Shown: in pieces, positions 1-10,291 of the stretch
Position numbering within the stretch: position 1 is the stretch's first letter
Layout: every line of letters begins with the position of its first letter
Source: Inhella gelatinilytica
GTDB taxonomy: Bacteria > Pseudomonadota > Gammaproteobacteria > Burkholderiales > Burkholderiaceae_C
DNA length: 64,000 bases
NCBI RefSeq assembly: GCF_016093295.1
Contig: NZ_JAEDAL010000002.1
Coordinates: 580,754 to 644,753, forward strand
Direction of reading: 5' to 3'
Made by a program: the position numbers and the translations under genes
The notes under the pieces: generated by a model
Database searches by the model: none
What the model was told of the DNA's origin: nothing
The model's input: only the letters and a program-made list of their open reading frames with translations

Positions 1-3
1 GCC

Positions 4-1275
4 ATGAACACACTGGATCTCTCACCTCGCACCCTCCAGACCCTGGCCCACACCCATGGCACCCCGCTGTGGGTGATGGATGCCCCCACCATTCGACGGC
101 AGGTCGAGCGGTTGCGGGCCTTTGACGCCATCCGCTACGCCCAAAAAGCCAATCCCAACACCCATGTGTTGCGCCTGATGCGCAGCCTGGGCGTCAAGGT
201 GGATGCCGTCAGTCGAGGCGAAGCCCTGCGCGCGCTGGCCGCTGGCTACTGCGGAGGGGCCGCCCGCGCTCCGCTGGCGGAGGCCGCAGCGGCGGAGATC
301 GTTTACACCGCCGACCTGCTCGACCGCGAAAGCCTGGACTTCGTGGTGCAGCAGGGCTTGGTGGTGAATTGCGGCTCCCTGGACATGCTGCATCAGCTCG
401 GGGCGCGCAGCCCGGGCCACGCGGTCTGGCTGCGGCTGAACCCGGGTTTTGGCCACGGCCACAGCCGTAAAACCAACACCGGTGGGGAGGGCAGCAAGCA
501 CGGGATTTGGCACACCCAATTGGCTGAAGCCTTGGCGGTGATCCGAGCAACGGGCTTGCGCCTGTTGGGGCTGCACATGCACATCGGATCGGGGGTGGAC
601 TATGGCCATTTGGCGCAAGTCGGGGCCGCCATGCTGGCGGCGTTGACGGTGGTCCACGCGGCCGGGATGGACGTTCACGCCGTGTCTGCGGGCGGCGGCT
701 TGTCCATTCCGTACCGCGCGGGCGACCCGGCGGTCGATACCGATCACTACTTTGCCTGCTGGGATGCACCCCGCCGCGCCGCGGAGGCCTTGTTTGGCCA
801 CCCGCTGCACCTGGAAATCGAGCCGGGCCGGTTCTTGGTGGCCGAGGCGGGGTGCCTGCTGACCGAGGTCCGCGCCGTCAAGCGTCAGGGCGCGGTGGAC
901 TATGTGCTGGTGGATGCCGGCTTTAACGAGTTGATGCGCCCGGCGATGTACGGCGCGCACCACGGCCTGCGTTTGATCCCGGCGGACGAGCGCAGCGCGG
1001 GCGCGCTCCAGCCCACTGTGGTGGCAGGTCCGCTCTGTGAAAGCGGCGATGTCTTCACGCAGGGTGAAGGCGGCGAGTTGCGCCCGCAACCCCTGCCGCC
1101 GGCGGTGGTGGGGGATCTGCTGGTGGTCGATCACACGGGGGCCTATGGCAGCGCCATGAGCAGCAACTACAACAGTCGCCCGCTGGCCGCCGAGGTGCTG
1201 GTGGACGGGGCGACGGCCCGACTCATCCGCCGTCGCCAAAGCGTGGAGGAGCTGCTGGCGCTGGAGGCGGTTTGA
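4..1275 (+). CDS. lysA: Diaminopimelate decarboxylase
   Basis: Catalyses the last step of lysine synthesis, decarboxylating meso-diaminopimelate to L-lysine in the cytoplasm with pyridoxal phosphate (PLP). The 423-residue protein is the usual length and follows the E. coli LysA pattern. The PLP lysine is K48 in RYAQKAN, followed by NPGFGHGHS, HMHIGSG, the glycine-rich phosphate loop AGGGLSIPY, EPGRF, and GPLCESGD with the active-site cysteine donated across the dimer. It ends with the conserved GAYGSAMSSNYNSRP. The ATG lies three bases into the window, so its promoter is not visible. No regulator gene (LysR type) is seen beside it. Family assignment is very secure. Confidence 0.96.
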   Translation: MNTLDLSPRTLQTLAHTHGTPLWVMDAPTIRRQVERLRAFDAIRYAQKANPNTHVLRLMRSLGVKVDAVSRGEALRALAAGYCGGAARAPLAEAAAAEIVYTADLLDRESLDFVVQQGLVVNCGSLDMLHQLGARSPGHAVWLRLNPGFGHGHSRKTNTGGEGSKHGIWHTQLAEALAVIRATGLRLLGLHMHIGSGVDYGHLAQVGAAMLAALTVVHAAGMDVHAVSAGGGLSIPYRAGDPAVDTDHYFACWDAPRRAAEALFGHPLHLEIEPGRFLVAEAGCLLTEVRAVKRQGAVDYVLVDAGFNELMRPAMYGAHHGLRLIPADERSAGALQPTVVAGPLCESGDVFTQGEGGELRPQPLPPAVVGDLLVVDHTGAYGSAMSSNYNSRPLAAEVLVDGATARLIRRRQSVEELLALEAV

Positions 1276-1374
1276 TCGCCTTTTCCGATGGCGGTCATTT
1301 AATTAATCAAAACTAACGAGTGCGTGCAGTCGATACAGTTCACTCCATACCAACCCACCCCTGAGGAGTGATTC

Positions 1375-1938
1375 ATGTCCCTGATCAACACCACCGTGGC
1401 CCCGTTCAAGGCCGATGCTTTCCACAACGGCCAGTTCGTGACCGTGTCCGACGAAAGCCTGAAGGGCAAGTGGTCGGTGCTGGTGTTCATGCCCGCAGCC
1501 TTCACCTTCAACTGCCCGACCGAAGTGGAAGACGCCGCTGAGCACTATGCCGAGTTCCAAAAGCTGGGCGCCGAGATCTACATCGTCACCACCGACACGC
1601 ACTTCGCGCACAAGGTGTGGCACGAGACCAGCCCGGCCGTGGGCAAGGCCAAGTTCCCGCTGGTGGGTGACCCGACCCACGCGCTGACGAACGCCTTTGG
1701 CGTGCACATCCCGGAAGAAGGCTTGGCCTTGCGCGGCACCTTCGTGATCAACCCCGAAGGTCAGATCAAGACCGCCGAAGTGCACGACAACGCCATCGCC
1801 CGTGACATGAAGGAGACCCTGCGCAAACTCAAGGCCGCCCAGTTCGTCGCCACCCACCCCGGTCAAGTGTGCCCGGCCAAGTGGGACACGGGTGCCAAGA
1901 CGATCACGCCCTCTCTCGACCTGGTCGGCAAGATCTAA
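1375..1938 (+). CDS. ahpC: Alkyl hydroperoxide reductase peroxiredoxin subunit C
   Basis: Typical 2-Cys peroxiredoxin that reduces H2O2, organic peroxides and peroxynitrite; it is re-reduced by AhpF encoded next. The 187-residue length matches E. coli AhpC. The peroxidatic cysteine is C47 in FNCPTEVED and the resolving cysteine is about C166 in GQVCPAKW. The ATG is preceded by a good ribosome site (TGAGGAG at about 1361-1367). The 99-bp gap after lysA is likely to hold its promoter. I looked there for the four-box OxyR pattern and found no convincing match. Confidence 0.97.
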   Translation: MSLINTTVAPFKADAFHNGQFVTVSDESLKGKWSVLVFMPAAFTFNCPTEVEDAAEHYAEFQKLGAEIYIVTTDTHFAHKVWHETSPAVGKAKFPLVGDPTHALTNAFGVHIPEEGLALRGTFVINPEGQIKTAEVHDNAIARDMKETLRKLKAAQFVATHPGQVCPAKWDTGAKTITPSLDLVGKI

Positions 1939-1986
1939 AGCACGGATCAGCCGACTGCGCGGGCCGATCTTGGGCCTGCGGTGCTC

Positions 1987-2004
1987 GCCGTACGGGAGTA
2001 CGGC
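1987..2004 (+). other. Hairpin between ahpC and ahpF
   Basis: A perfect 7-bp inverted repeat, GCCGTAC with GTACGGC, closes a GGGA tetraloop 49 bp after the ahpC stop. There is no following T-tract, so it is more likely an mRNA-stabilising or processing hairpin than a terminator. It could help produce the large excess of AhpC over AhpF usually seen in such pairs (inference). Confidence 0.45.
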
Positions 2005-2034
2005 TGTGCGCTGCAGAGCCAACCTCGACCCGCT

Positions 2035-2059
2035 CGCGACGGCTGCTCTCGCGCTTTTT
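2035..2059 (+). terminator. Possible weak terminator after ahpC
   Basis: A short stem CGCGA/TCGCG (2035-2039 and 2049-2053) with a 9-nt loop is followed by CTTTTTC. The stem is short, so it would at best attenuate transcription into ahpF. Confidence 0.3.
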
Positions 2060-2145
2060 CTGATGCTTTTGCTTTTGAATTTTCATCAGCACGCGGCCTC
2101 ATGATTGGGGCTGCTGGCTGAGCTCGCCTCAACCGGACGCCCACC

Positions 2146-3711
2146 ATGCTCGACGCCGCCCTGAAAACCCAGCTCCAGGCCTATCTGGAGCGCGTGACGC
2201 AGCCTTTTGAGATCGTCGCCACGCTCGACGACTCGGGCAGCAGCCAGGAGATGCTGGCGCTGCTGCAGGACATCGCTGCGATGTCCGACAAGATTCAGCT
2301 CCGCACCGACGGCCAGGACGCCCGGCGCCCCTCGTTCAGCTTGCAGCGCCAGGGCACGGCGATGAACCTGCGCTTTGCGGCGATTCCCCTGGGCCATGAG
2401 TTCACCTCTCTGGTGCTGGCGCTCCTGTGGGTGGGCGGGCATCCGCCCAAGGTGGCGCCTGCGGTGATTGAGCAGATCCAGGCCTTGGACGGCGACTATC
2501 GCTTCGAGGTCTATATGTCCCTGAGCTGCCACAACTGCCCGGATGTGGTGCAGGCGCTTAGCTTGATGGCGGTGCTGAACCCGCGGGTGCAGACCACCGT
2601 CATCGACGGCGCCCTGTACGAGGCCGAGGTCACGGCCCGCAACGTGATGGCCGTGCCCTGTGTCGTGCTCAATGGTGAGATCTGGGGCGCGGGCAAGATG
2701 GCGCTCGAAGAGATCGTGGCCAAGCTGGACACCGGTGCCCAAGCCCGTGAGGCGGCCCTGCTCAGCGCCAAGGCCCCGTACGACGTGCTCATCGTGGGGG
2801 GCGGGCCCGCTGGCGCGGCGGCTGCGGTCTATGCCGCGCGCAAAGGCATTCGCACGGGGGTGGCGGCCGAGCGTTTCGGTGGCCAGGTCAACGACACGCT
2901 GGCGATCGAGAACTACATCTCGGTTCTGGAGACTGATGGCCCCAAGTTCGCGGCGGCGCTGGAAGCCCATGTCAAAGCCTATGACGTGGACGTCATGAAC
3001 TTGCAGCGTGCCGACAAGCTGGTGCCCGCAGCCGAGCCTGGGGGCTTGATCGAGGTGCAACTCGCCAGCGGAGCGACGCTCAAGAGCAAGACGGTCATCC
3101 TCTCCACCGGTGCGCGCTGGCGCAATGTCAACGTGCCGGGCGAGCAGGAGTACAAAAATAAGGGGGTGGCTTACTGTCCGCACTGCGATGGCCCCTTGTT
3201 CAAGGGCAAGGATGTGGCCGTGATCGGGGGCGGCAACTCCGGCGTGGAGGCCGCCATCGACCTGGCCGGCGTCGTGCGTCACGTCACCGTGTTCGAGTTC
3301 ATGCCGGAGCTCAAGGCCGATGCCGTGCTGGTCAAGAAGCTCAAGAGCCTGCCCAACGTCACCGTGCACACCCACGCGCAGACGATGGAGATCACCGGCG
3401 CGGACGGCAAGGTCAATGGCCTGCGCTACAAGGACCGCAAGACCGAGGCCGAGCACCTCGTGCCGCTGCAGGGGGTTTTCGTTCAGATCGGTCTGGTGCC
3501 CAACACCGAATGGCTCAAAGGCACGGTGGAACTGAGCCGATTTGGCGAAGTCGTCGTGGACGCCAAGGGGGCGACTTCGGTGCCCGGCGTGTTCGCTGCG
3601 GGGGACTGCACGACGGTGCCCTTCAAGCAAATCGTCATTGCGGCCGGTGACGGCGCCAAGGCAGCGCTGGGTGCGTTTGATGCGCTCATGCGGATGCCGG
3701 TGGGCACCTGA
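2146..3711 (+). CDS. ahpF: Alkyl hydroperoxide reductase flavoprotein subunit F
   Basis: NADH-dependent flavoprotein disulfide reductase that passes electrons to AhpC. The 521-residue length equals that of E. coli AhpF. An N-terminal tandem thioredoxin-fold domain carries CHNC (C128/C131). The thioredoxin-reductase-like body starts with the FAD motif [18 protein letters not shown] at about residue 217. It also has the redox pair CPHC (C344/C347), the NAD(P)H loop [11 protein letters not shown] and the C-terminal FAD motif [12 protein letters not shown]. It lies 207 bp downstream of ahpC on the same strand and very probably shares its peroxide control. Confidence 0.97.
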   Translation: MLDAALKTQLQAYLERVTQPFEIVATLDDSGSSQEMLALLQDIAAMSDKIQLRTDGQDARRPSFSLQRQGTAMNLRFAAIPLGHEFTSLVLALLWVGGHPPKVAPAVIEQIQALDGDYRFEVYMSLSCHNCPDVVQALSLMAVLNPRVQTTVIDGALYEAEVTARNVMAVPCVVLNGEIWGAGKMALEEIVAKLDTGAQAREAALLSAKAPYDVLIVGGGPAGAAAAVYAARKGIRTGVAAERFGGQVNDTLAIENYISVLETDGPKFAAALEAHVKAYDVDVMNLQRADKLVPAAEPGGLIEVQLASGATLKSKTVILSTGARWRNVNVPGEQEYKNKGVAYCPHCDGPLFKGKDVAVIGGGNSGVEAAIDLAGVVRHVTVFEFMPELKADAVLVKKLKSLPNVTVHTHAQTMEITGADGKVNGLRYKDRKTEAEHLVPLQGVFVQIGLVPNTEWLKGTVELSRFGEVVVDAKGATSVPGVFAAGDCTTVPFKQIVIAAGDGAKAALGAFDALMRMPVGT

Positions 3712-3721
3712 GGGTTCTGGA

Positions 3722-3738
3722 GCCCCCCAACTGGGGGC
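3722..3738 (+). other. Hairpin after ahpF
   Basis: GCCCCC and GGGGGC pair around a CAACT loop, 11 bp after the ahpF stop. The nearest T-run (TTTT at 3752-3755) is about 13 nt further on, so this is only a weak terminator candidate for the ahp transcript. Confidence 0.35.
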
Positions 3739-3817
3739 CACGGACTCCCCCTTTTGTGGGATGTCCGCGCAGTTACAAGCTGTTTCAATCGGTTCACGCA
3801 ACACGCAGGGGGTTTGC

Positions 3818-4201
3818 ATGAACGACTGGCAACTGGCGCCGCTGATGGCCGGACTGACGGTGGGGCTCGCTTTTGGTGGCGGTGTGGTGGCCCTCTGGGC
3901 GGAGCGGCGGCGCCGGGCTTGGCGGTCATTTGCCCAACGCGCCGAGCAGGCGCGTCAGCATTTGCTTCAGCAAAACACCCAAGCCCGCAAGCAAGTGGAA
4001 TTGGTGCAAGCCGAGCTGAATGCGGCCCGCCACCTGTTGGCGGTCCACTCCGCGCAGACCGGTCAGTCGCGTTTCCCCGACGGCGCGGCGACCCCAGGGC
4101 GTACAGAGCCAGCCGGCCCCGTTATTGGGTACCTGCAAACGGATTTGGAGCGCAGCGCGGATGGGTTCGCCTCCACACAAGTCGTTTGGCGTGCGCATTG
4201 A
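3818..4201 (+). CDS. Small single-pass membrane protein, unknown function
   Basis: A 127-residue protein I do not recognise. One hydrophobic segment (about residues 7-25) is followed at once by a basic stretch ERRRRAWRS, so the rest should face the cytoplasm. Residues about 35-70 are rich in Q, E, A and R, with a pattern compatible with a coiled coil (RAEQARQHLLQQNTQ). The tail is polar and probably disordered. The start was chosen at the first ATG after the ahpF hairpin; the open frame extends further upstream, but that part overlaps ahpF. No catalytic motif is seen. Confidence 0.55.
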   Translation: MNDWQLAPLMAGLTVGLAFGGGVVALWAERRRRAWRSFAQRAEQARQHLLQQNTQARKQVELVQAELNAARHLLAVHSAQTGQSRFPDGAATPGRTEPAGPVIGYLQTDLERSADGFASTQVVWRAH

Positions 4202-4291
4202 TGGGTGATGCGGAAGGCGGGCCGGACGTGGCCTCGCGTCCAGTGGCCCACCTAACATGCTCGCAATCCTGTTTTTCCATAGACTGCGCGC

Positions 4292-4528
4292 ATGAAACCT
4301 TATGACATTGAGCTGCAACGACTGAAATCCATTCGCCATGACAAGGGCATGGTGGAGGTGAGCGTCGACGCCCTGGTGGCTGCGCGGCCGCTGCGCGACG
4401 AAGGCGCCTCGACGTCCGTGTTACGCCTGCCCGTGGAGCACGCCCGCACGCTGCTGATCTTGCTCAAGCAAAACCTCGCCGAATTGGACAAGCTCCAGCC
4501 GCGCAGCCGGCGTTCCGGCCGCGCCTGA
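4292..4528 (+). CDS. Conserved small protein, unknown function
   Basis: A 78-residue soluble protein starting MKPYDIELQR. It is charged, has no cysteines, no signal peptide and no membrane segment, and carries a leucine-rich helical segment (ARTLLILLKQNLAELDKL, about residues 50-67). Its codon usage and GC-rich third positions look like those of its neighbours, which supports a real gene. The function cannot be told from sequence. It stands alone between the small membrane protein and the convergent cyclotransferase gene. Confidence 0.55.
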   Translation: MKPYDIELQRLKSIRHDKGMVEVSVDALVAARPLRDEGASTSVLRLPVEHARTLLILLKQNLAELDKLQPRSRRSGRA

Positions 4529-4554
4529 GGCGCTCGGCCCCGGGCTGGCGGGCT

Positions 4555-5178
4555 TCAGCCCTCTGCGCGCCGGTGGTGGAACGACCCGCAGCCCAATTCC
4601 GCCAGCAAGCGGTCGATCGTGTCCTGATGGGGCACCTCGAGCAAGCGGCGCGGATAGCGGGGTGCGGCGCGGTCATCCACCCAGTGCCGGTTCCAGCCGC
4701 GGGTGGTGGCAATGAACTCCCGCGCAAAGTCTTCTCCCAGGTGCGGGAACTCTTCCAGGCAGGCCGTCAAGATGACGTCCAGGTACGACTGGGCGATGGG
4801 GCACTCGGGTGTGGGTTGGCCCGGATGGTCGGCCACATAGGCCATCACCGGCCCCGGGTGCGGTAAGGCCAGGGGTTGGTGCGTCTGCGGGTCCAGCACG
4901 GCCGATGGCGTCAGCGTGAAGCGTGTGTAGCCCGCCTCGCGCGCGTCCAGTCGCTCCAGTTGGGCCGGGCTGACGGCGAACACCACGCCGCTGCAGTCGC
5001 TCTCAGGAGCTACGCGCAGACTCACGGCCGTCATGCCGCGCACGGGAGCTGCCGTGCTCCATTCGCGCTGCACCCCGCGCACCCGCGCAGCGAAGGCCGC
5101 GCCATGCGGCCCGATGGTCAGCGCGCGACTGGCGGGCAGCAGCAGGCTGCCGTAGCCAAAGATCCAAGTCGTGGGCAT
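4555..5178 (-). CDS. Gamma-glutamylcyclotransferase family protein
   Basis: A 207-residue cytoplasmic protein of the gamma-glutamylcyclotransferase/AIG2-like fold. The family signature FGYGSLL near the N-terminus (residues 7-13) forms the substrate loop. LDAREAGYTR (about residues 72-81) holds the glutamate expected to act as the catalytic base. Known relatives release 5-oxoproline from gamma-glutamyl peptides or amines; the exact substrate cannot be read here. It is the last gene of a run of minus-strand genes, 13 bp after the acetyltransferase. Confidence 0.75.
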   Translation of the reverse strand: MPTTWIFGYGSLLLPASRALTIGPHGAAFAARVRGVQREWSTAAPVRGMTAVSLRVAPESDCSGVVFAVSPAQLERLDAREAGYTRFTLTPSAVLDPQTHQPLALPHPGPVMAYVADHPGQPTPECPIAQSYLDVILTACLEEFPHLGEDFAREFIATTRGWNRHWVDDRAAPRYPRRLLEVPHQDTIDRLLAELGCGSFHHRRAEG

Positions 5179-5191
5179 GGCGCCGGGGGCT

Positions 5192-5647
5192 TCAGAGCTC
5201 CAAGGTCATGAACACGCTGTAGGGGTCCAAGGCGTAGTCCCCGAACGGTCCACATTCTTTGAATCCGGCGCTGGCGTAGAGCTGGTGGGCGGCTCCGAAC
5301 GTCTCGGCGGGGCCGGTTTCCAAACTCAAACGCGTGTAGCCGCGCCGCCGGGCCTCGGCCACGATGTGGTTCAGCACCGCCCGGCCGGCGCCCTGGCGGC
5401 GCGCGGCGCTGGGCGTGCGCATGGATTTGATTTCTCCATGCTGAGCATCCAAAGCCTTGAGTGCGCCGCACCCCACGAGCACCCCGTCCACGCGGGCCGA
5501 CCAAAACGTAATGTCCGGCCGCTTGAGCTTGCTCACGTCCAGCGCGTGCACGCTTTCGGGCGGAGAGAGTTCGTACATGTGACGCAAATGCTCTTCCAAG
5601 AGGGCGTAGACGTCGGGGCGGGCGGGGTCGTCGATCTCAATCTGCAT
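5192..5647 (-). CDS. GNAT-family N-acetyltransferase
   Basis: A 151-residue single-domain acetyltransferase. The acetyl-CoA pyrophosphate loop is [10 protein letters not shown] in motif A. The downstream LETG...[20 protein letters not shown] is the usual motif B region. The acceptor substrate is unknown. I start it at MQIEID, where the homologous fold begins; an in-frame ATG 33 bases upstream (5680) would add 11 residues and overlap the pump gene by 44 bp instead of 11 bp. The overlap with cusA suggests cotranscription without implying a shared function. Confidence 0.82.
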   Translation of the reverse strand: MQIEIDDPARPDVYALLEEHLRHMYELSPPESVHALDVSKLKRPDITFWSARVDGVLVGCGALKALDAQHGEIKSMRTPSAARRQGAGRAVLNHIVAEARRRGYTRLSLETGPAETFGAAHQLYASAGFKECGPFGDYALDPYSVFMTLEL

Positions 5648-8600
5648 GGGGCGGCGCTGGGCGGGGGTGTTGGGCGGCATTCTGATTCATCCACCAAAAC
5701 GCCGCCGGCAGCACAAAGAGCGACAGCAGCGGGGCCGTCACCATGCCGCCCACCATGGGGGCGGCGATACGGCTCATGACCTCGGAGCCGGTGCCGCTGC
5801 CCAGCAGAATGGGCAGCAGGCCGGCCAGGATGACGGCCACCGTCATGGCCTTGGGGCGTACGCGCTGCACGGCGCCGTCCATGATGGCGTCGTGCAGGGC
5901 TTCCACGGTATGCAAGCCCTGGCGCTGCCGCTCCGCCCAGGCGTTCTTCAGGTAGAGCAGCATGATGACGCCGAACTCCGCCGCCACGCCGGCCAGGGCG
6001 ATGAAACCCACCCCGGTGGCGATGGACTGGTGATAGCCGAGCAGGTAGAGGAACCAAAAGCCGCCCACCAGTGCGAAGGGCAGGGTCGCCATGATGAGCA
6101 GGGCCTCGCGGGCATTGCCAAAGCAGAGCACCAGGAGCACAAAGATGATGGCCAGCGTGGCCGGAACCACCACCTGGAGGCGGGCGTTGGCGCGCTCCAG
6201 GAACTCGAACTGGCCGGAGTAAGCCAGGCTCATGCCGGGCTCCAGCTGGACCTGCTCGGCCACAGCGCGGCGCAGGTCTTGCGCCACGGCGGCCAGGTCG
6301 CGCCCGCGCACGTCCACAAACACCCAGCCCGAAGGGCGGGCGTTTTCGCTCTTGATCATGGGCGGGCCGTCGGCCACGGCCACGCGCGCCACCGCGCCCA
6401 GGGTCAGGCGCTGGCCCATGTCGGTGAGCAGCGGCAGGTTGCGCACGCGCTCCTCGGTGTCGCGCCACTCACGCGGGTAGCGCACGCTGAGGGGAAAGCG
6501 GGCGCGGCCCTCTACCGTTTCGCCTGCCATCTCGCCGCCGATCAGGCTGGCCACCACCGAATGCACCTGGGCGACGCTCAGTCCGTAGCGGGCAGCCGCT
6601 GCGCGGTCCACGTCGATGTCCAGGTAGCGCCCGCCGGTCAAGCGTTCGGCCAGGGCCGAGCTCACGCCCGGCACGCCCTTGGCGACTTGCTCCACCCGCT
6701 GGGCCACGCGCTCGATGGCGGCGAGCCGGTCGCCCATCACCTTGACGCCAATGGGGCTCTTGATGCCGGTGGCCAGCATGTCGATGCGGTTGCGGATCGG
6801 GGGCACCCAGAGGTTGGCGAGCCCGGGCACCTTGACGGCCTGATCCAGCTCGTCGATCAGCTTCTCGGGCGTCATGCCCGGCCGCCATTCCTCCCGAGGT
6901 TTGAGCCGGATGGTGGTCTCAAACATCTCCAGCGGCGCGGGGTCGGTGGCGGTTTCGGCCCGGCCGGCCTTGCCGGAGACGCTGAGCACCTCGGGCACGG
7001 TTTTGATCATGCGGTTGGTCTGCTGCAAGAGCGCCGAGGCCTTCTGGGCCGACAGGCCGGGCAGGGCGGTGGGCATGTAGAGCAAGTCGCCCTCGTCCAG
7101 CGGTGGCAGGAATTCGCCCCCCAGGCGGGAGAGCGGCCACAGCAGGCTCAGCAGCACCAAGGCGGCCACGGCCAGCGTGGTCTTGGGCCAGTGCAGAACG
7201 GCCGTCAGCGCAGGGCGGTAGACCGCGATCAGGGCCCGGTTCAGCGGGTTGCGGCCCTCGTCGGGGATGCGCCCGCGAATCCAATACCCCATCAGCACCG
7301 GCACCAGGGTCACGGCCAGCCCAGCCGCCGCCGCCATGGCATAGGTCTTGGTGAAGGCCAGTGGGCCGAAGAGCCGCCCCTCCTGCGCCTGCAGAGTGAA
7401 CACCGGCACGAAGGAGAGGGTGATGATGAGCAGCGAGAAAAAGAGCGCCGGGCCCACCTCCACGGCCGCGTCGCCCATCAAGCGCCAACGCGCCTCGCCC
7501 GCCAAAGTTTCGCCGGGGTGGCGGTGCTGCCAGGCTTCCAGGTGTTTGTGGGCGTTTTCAATCATCACCACCGCGGCGTCCACCATGGCGCCAATGGCGA
7601 TGGCGATCCCGCCGAGCGACATGATGTTGGCGTTCAGGCCTTGGGCGTGCATGACGATGAAGGCCGCGCCGATGCCCAGCGGCAGCGAGACGATGGCCAC
7701 AAAAGCCGAGCGCACATGCCACAGGAAGAGCGCGCACACGGCGGCCACGACCAGGAACTCCTCCACCAACTTGTTGCGCAGGTTGGCGATGGCGCGGTCG
7801 ATGAGCTGGCTGCGGTCGTAGGTGGTCACCACCTCCACGCCGGCTGGCAGCGAGGGCTTGAGCTCGCTCAGCCGCGCCTGCACGGCGGCAATCGTGTCGC
7901 GAGCGTTTTTGCCCGAGCGCAGCAGCACCACGCCGCCCACGGCCTCGCCCTGGCCGTCCAGCTCGGCAATGCCGCGCCGCATCTCGGGGCCGTGTTGCAC
8001 CGTGGCGATGTCGCCCAGCAGCACGGGGGCGCGGCCGGCGAGCTTGATCGGAATGCCGCGCACCTCGTCCAGGTTCTTCAAGTAGCCGCTGGCGCGCACC
8101 ATGAGCTCGGTCTCGCCCAACTCCAACACGCCGCCGCCGGTTTCCTGGTTGGACTGGCGCAGGGCCTCTATGGCCTGTTCGTGGCTGACGCCCAGCGCGG
8201 CCATGCGCACCGGGTTCAGCACCACTTGGGTTTGGCGCACCATGCCACCCACGGTGGCGACCTCGGCCACATTGGGCAGGGCTTTGAGCTCGTAGCGCAG
8301 CCAGCTGTCTTGCAAGGCGCGCAGCTGGGCCAGGTCCAGCTGGCCGCTGCGGTCCACCAGCGCGTACTGGTAGACCCAGCCCACGCCTGTGGCATCGGGG
8401 CCGATGGCCGTGCGCGCTTGGGGCGGCAGGCGACCCTGGATTTGATTCAGTGTCTCCAGCACCCGGGAGCGGGCCCAGTACAGGTCGGTGCCGTCCTCAA
8501 ACAGCACGTAGATGAAGCTGTCGCCAAAGAACGAGAACCCGCGCACGCTCTTGGCACCGGGGGTGGACATCAGCGTGGTGGCCAGCGGGTAGGTGACTTG

Positions 8601-8789
8601 GTTTTCCACCAACTGCGGCGCCTGGCCGGGCCAGGTGGTGCGCAGAATCACCTGCACGTCCGAGAGATCGGGCAGGGCGTCCACCGCCGTGTGGCGCACG
8701 GCCAGCACGCTCCAGGCCAGCAGGCCCACGGTGGCCAACAGCACCAAGAAGCGGTTGACGACGGACCAGCGAATGAGGGCGGCGATCAT
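5637..8789 (-). CDS. cusA: CusA/CzcA-type heavy-metal RND efflux pump
   Basis: Inner-membrane proton-driven trimeric pump of the heavy-metal efflux RND family, 1050 residues (normal for the family). It has the usual plan of TM1, a large periplasmic domain, TM2-7, a second periplasmic domain and TM8-12. The methionines in the contexts PAPLEM (about residue 620) and RIDML (about residue 668) are those typical of Cu(I)/Ag(I) pumps such as CusA. The flanking text [18 protein letters not shown] is close to E. coli CusA, so monovalent copper or silver is favoured over Zn/Cd/Co. The start overlaps the adaptor stop by 4 bp (ATGA), a sign of translational coupling. Confidence 0.93.
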   Translation of the reverse strand: MIAALIRWSVVNRFLVLLATVGLLAWSVLAVRHTAVDALPDLSDVQVILRTTWPGQAPQLVENQVTYPLATTLMSTPGAKSVRGFSFFGDSFIYVLFEDGTDLYWARSRVLETLNQIQGRLPPQARTAIGPDATGVGWVYQYALVDRSGQLDLAQLRALQDSWLRYELKALPNVAEVATVGGMVRQTQVVLNPVRMAALGVSHEQAIEALRQSNQETGGGVLELGETELMVRASGYLKNLDEVRGIPIKLAGRAPVLLGDIATVQHGPEMRRGIAELDGQGEAVGGVVLLRSGKNARDTIAAVQARLSELKPSLPAGVEVVTTYDRSQLIDRAIANLRNKLVEEFLVVAAVCALFLWHVRSAFVAIVSLPLGIGAAFIVMHAQGLNANIMSLGGIAIAIGAMVDAAVVMIENAHKHLEAWQHRHPGETLAGEARWRLMGDAAVEVGPALFFSLLIITLSFVPVFTLQAQEGRLFGPLAFTKTYAMAAAAGLAVTLVPVLMGYWIRGRIPDEGRNPLNRALIAVYRPALTAVLHWPKTTLAVAALVLLSLLWPLSRLGGEFLPPLDEGDLLYMPTALPGLSAQKASALLQQTNRMIKTVPEVLSVSGKAGRAETATDPAPLEMFETTIRLKPREEWRPGMTPEKLIDELDQAVKVPGLANLWVPPIRNRIDMLATGIKSPIGVKVMGDRLAAIERVAQRVEQVAKGVPGVSSALAERLTGGRYLDIDVDRAAAARYGLSVAQVHSVVASLIGGEMAGETVEGRARFPLSVRYPREWRDTEERVRNLPLLTDMGQRLTLGAVARVAVADGPPMIKSENARPSGWVFVDVRGRDLAAVAQDLRRAVAEQVQLEPGMSLAYSGQFEFLERANARLQVVVPATLAIIFVLLVLCFGNAREALLIMATLPFALVGGFWFLYLLGYHQSIATGVGFIALAGVAAEFGVIMLLYLKNAWAERQRQGLHTVEALHDAIMDGAVQRVRPKAMTVAVILAGLLPILLGSGTGSEVMSRIAAPMVGGMVTAPLLSLFVLPAAFWWMNQNAAQHPRPAPPHAD

Positions 8790-10291
8790 GGGTGGCCTCC
8801 TGGCGTGGTGGTGGCCTTGGGCTTTTCCAGCTTCTCCAGTTTTTGCACCGTGAGGCCGTCGTTGCCTTGGCTGACCTGGATGCGCACCTTGTCCCCCACC
8901 TTCAAGCCATGGGCCACATGGGCGTTGGCCAGCGGGAAGGGCATGGTCATGCCGCCCATCTTGAGCGTCGGGAACGGGCCGTGTGCGAGGGTGACTTCCA
9001 GACCGTCGAGGGCCTCGATCACGCCCTCGCTGGCGTGCAGCACGGGGCCCGCCGCACTGGCAGTTGCACGGGCGGGCGCGGCTTGAAGGCCGGCCAGATT
9101 GGCCTCGGAGTCGATCAAGAACTGTCCGCTGGCCACCACCTGCTGGCCGACGCCGAGCCCGCTGCGGATGCGGGTCAGGGGGCCCACTTCGCCCGCCAGC
9201 GTCACTTCGACGGGGCGGAAGCGGCCTTCGCCCTCGGACACCATCACCAGGGAGCGCTGGCCGGTGCGAATCACCGCCTCGGTGGGCACGGCGGGCAGGG
9301 CCTCACCGGCGCCCGCTGTCGATTGCACGTGCGCCTGGGCGGTGAAGCCCGGGCGCAGCTTGCCGCCGGGGTTGGGCAGCTCCACGCGGGCGCGCAGGCT
9401 GCGCGAGGCCTCGTCCAAGGCCGGTAGCAGGGACGTGACGGTGCCCTTGACGGGCTGGCCGGGCCGTGCGGTGAATTCCGCGTGCACGCTTTGCCCCACC
9501 TGAATCTGGGCCGCCTGGGCCTCGGGAACGGTCAGCTCCAGCCACACGCGGCCAAGGCCCTGGATTTTGGCCAGCGTGGCGCCCGCCATCAGGCTCATGC
9601 CGGCGCGCACGTCCAACTCTTGAATCAAGCCGCCGCGCGGGGCGCGCAGGGTGAGGCGGGCACGCACCTGGCCCGTTTGCTGCAGCTCGCGAATCTGCGT
9701 CTCGGGCAAGCCCGTGAGGCGCAGGCGGTTCAGCGCGGCTTCGGCCAACTCGGGCTGGGTGCGCAGGCTCAAAAACTCTTGCTGCGCGGCCGCCCATTCG
9801 GGCACCAACAGCTCGGCCAGGGGCTGGCCCTCGTGCACCACGTCGCCGGGCGCCAGCGGCCAGACCTTCTCCACAAACCCGGCCACGCGGGTCTGGACCA
9901 CCGCGACGTCGCGCTGGTCAAAGCCCAGCGCCCCATGCAGCACCCACTCGGCTGCGGCGGGGGCGCTGGTGACGGGCGCGAGCCGCAGGCCCAGGTTTTG
10001 GCTCACGCGCGGGTCAATGCGCACGGTGCCGCCCTCGACCTCGTCGGCGTACTTGGGCACCAGCTCCATATCCATGAAAGGCGATCGGCCGGGCTTGTCG
10101 AACTTCGTCGCCGGGGCCATGGGGTCGTACCAGTACAGCACTTTGCGTTCAGTGCTGGCCGCTGCGGCGGGGGCTGTTGCGCTGGCACTGGGGTGATTGC
10201 CGCTGGGCTTGACCGACCAGCGACCGGCCAAAACGCCGGCACCGACCAGCGCCACAGCCAACAGGGTCAGGGGAAGGGGGTGGCGCATCAT
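8786..10291 (-). CDS. cusB: Efflux RND periplasmic adaptor with heavy-metal-binding domain and CusF-like tail
   Basis: Periplasmic membrane-fusion protein linking the CusA-type pump to the outer-membrane channel. In order it has an N-terminal signal/anchor segment (residues 5-23), a heavy-metal-binding domain with YWYDPMAP...[12 protein letters not shown] (about 53-81), then the barrel-sandwich/beta-barrel adaptor core. The extra C-terminal domain (about 425-495) contains GVIEALDG and MGGMTMPF, the Met-rich Cu(I)/Ag(I) site of CusF. The metallochaperone is therefore fused to the adaptor. The chosen ATG (10291) overlaps the cusC stop as ATGA; a longer in-frame start at 10339 would lie inside cusC and precede the signal segment. 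Confidence 0.92.
   Translation of the reverse strand: MMRHPLPLTLLAVALVGAGVLAGRWSVKPSGNHPSASATAPAAAASTERKVLYWYDPMAPATKFDKPGRSPFMDMELVPKYADEVEGGTVRIDPRVSQNLGLRLAPVTSAPAAAEWVLHGALGFDQRDVAVVQTRVAGFVEKVWPLAPGDVVHEGQPLAELLVPEWAAAQQEFLSLRTQPELAEAALNRLRLTGLPETQIRELQQTGQVRARLTLRAPRGGLIQELDVRAGMSLMAGATLAKIQGLGRVWLELTVPEAQAAQIQVGQSVHAEFTARPGQPVKGTVTSLLPALDEASRSLRARVELPNPGGKLRPGFTAQAHVQSTAGAGEALPAVPTEAVIRTGQRSLVMVSEGEGRFRPVEVTLAGEVGPLTRIRSGLGVGQQVVASGQFLIDSEANLAGLQAAPARATASAAGPVLHASEGVIEALDGLEVTLAHGPFPTLKMGGMTMPFPLANAHVAHGLKVGDKVRIQVSQGNDGLTVQKLEKLEKPKATTTPGGHP

Noticed and set aside
1276..1374. OxyR operator upstream of ahpC
   Set aside because: Expected from the gene, but I could not line up four ATAG/CTAT-like boxes at the proper spacing; only isolated GATAC-like bits are present.
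5646..9086. A 1146-codon open frame on the plus strand through the efflux genes
   Set aside because: It is antisense to cusA and cusB, rich in His, Gln and Gly as expected of a GC-rich shadow frame, and has no domain. The minus-strand genes have clear homology.
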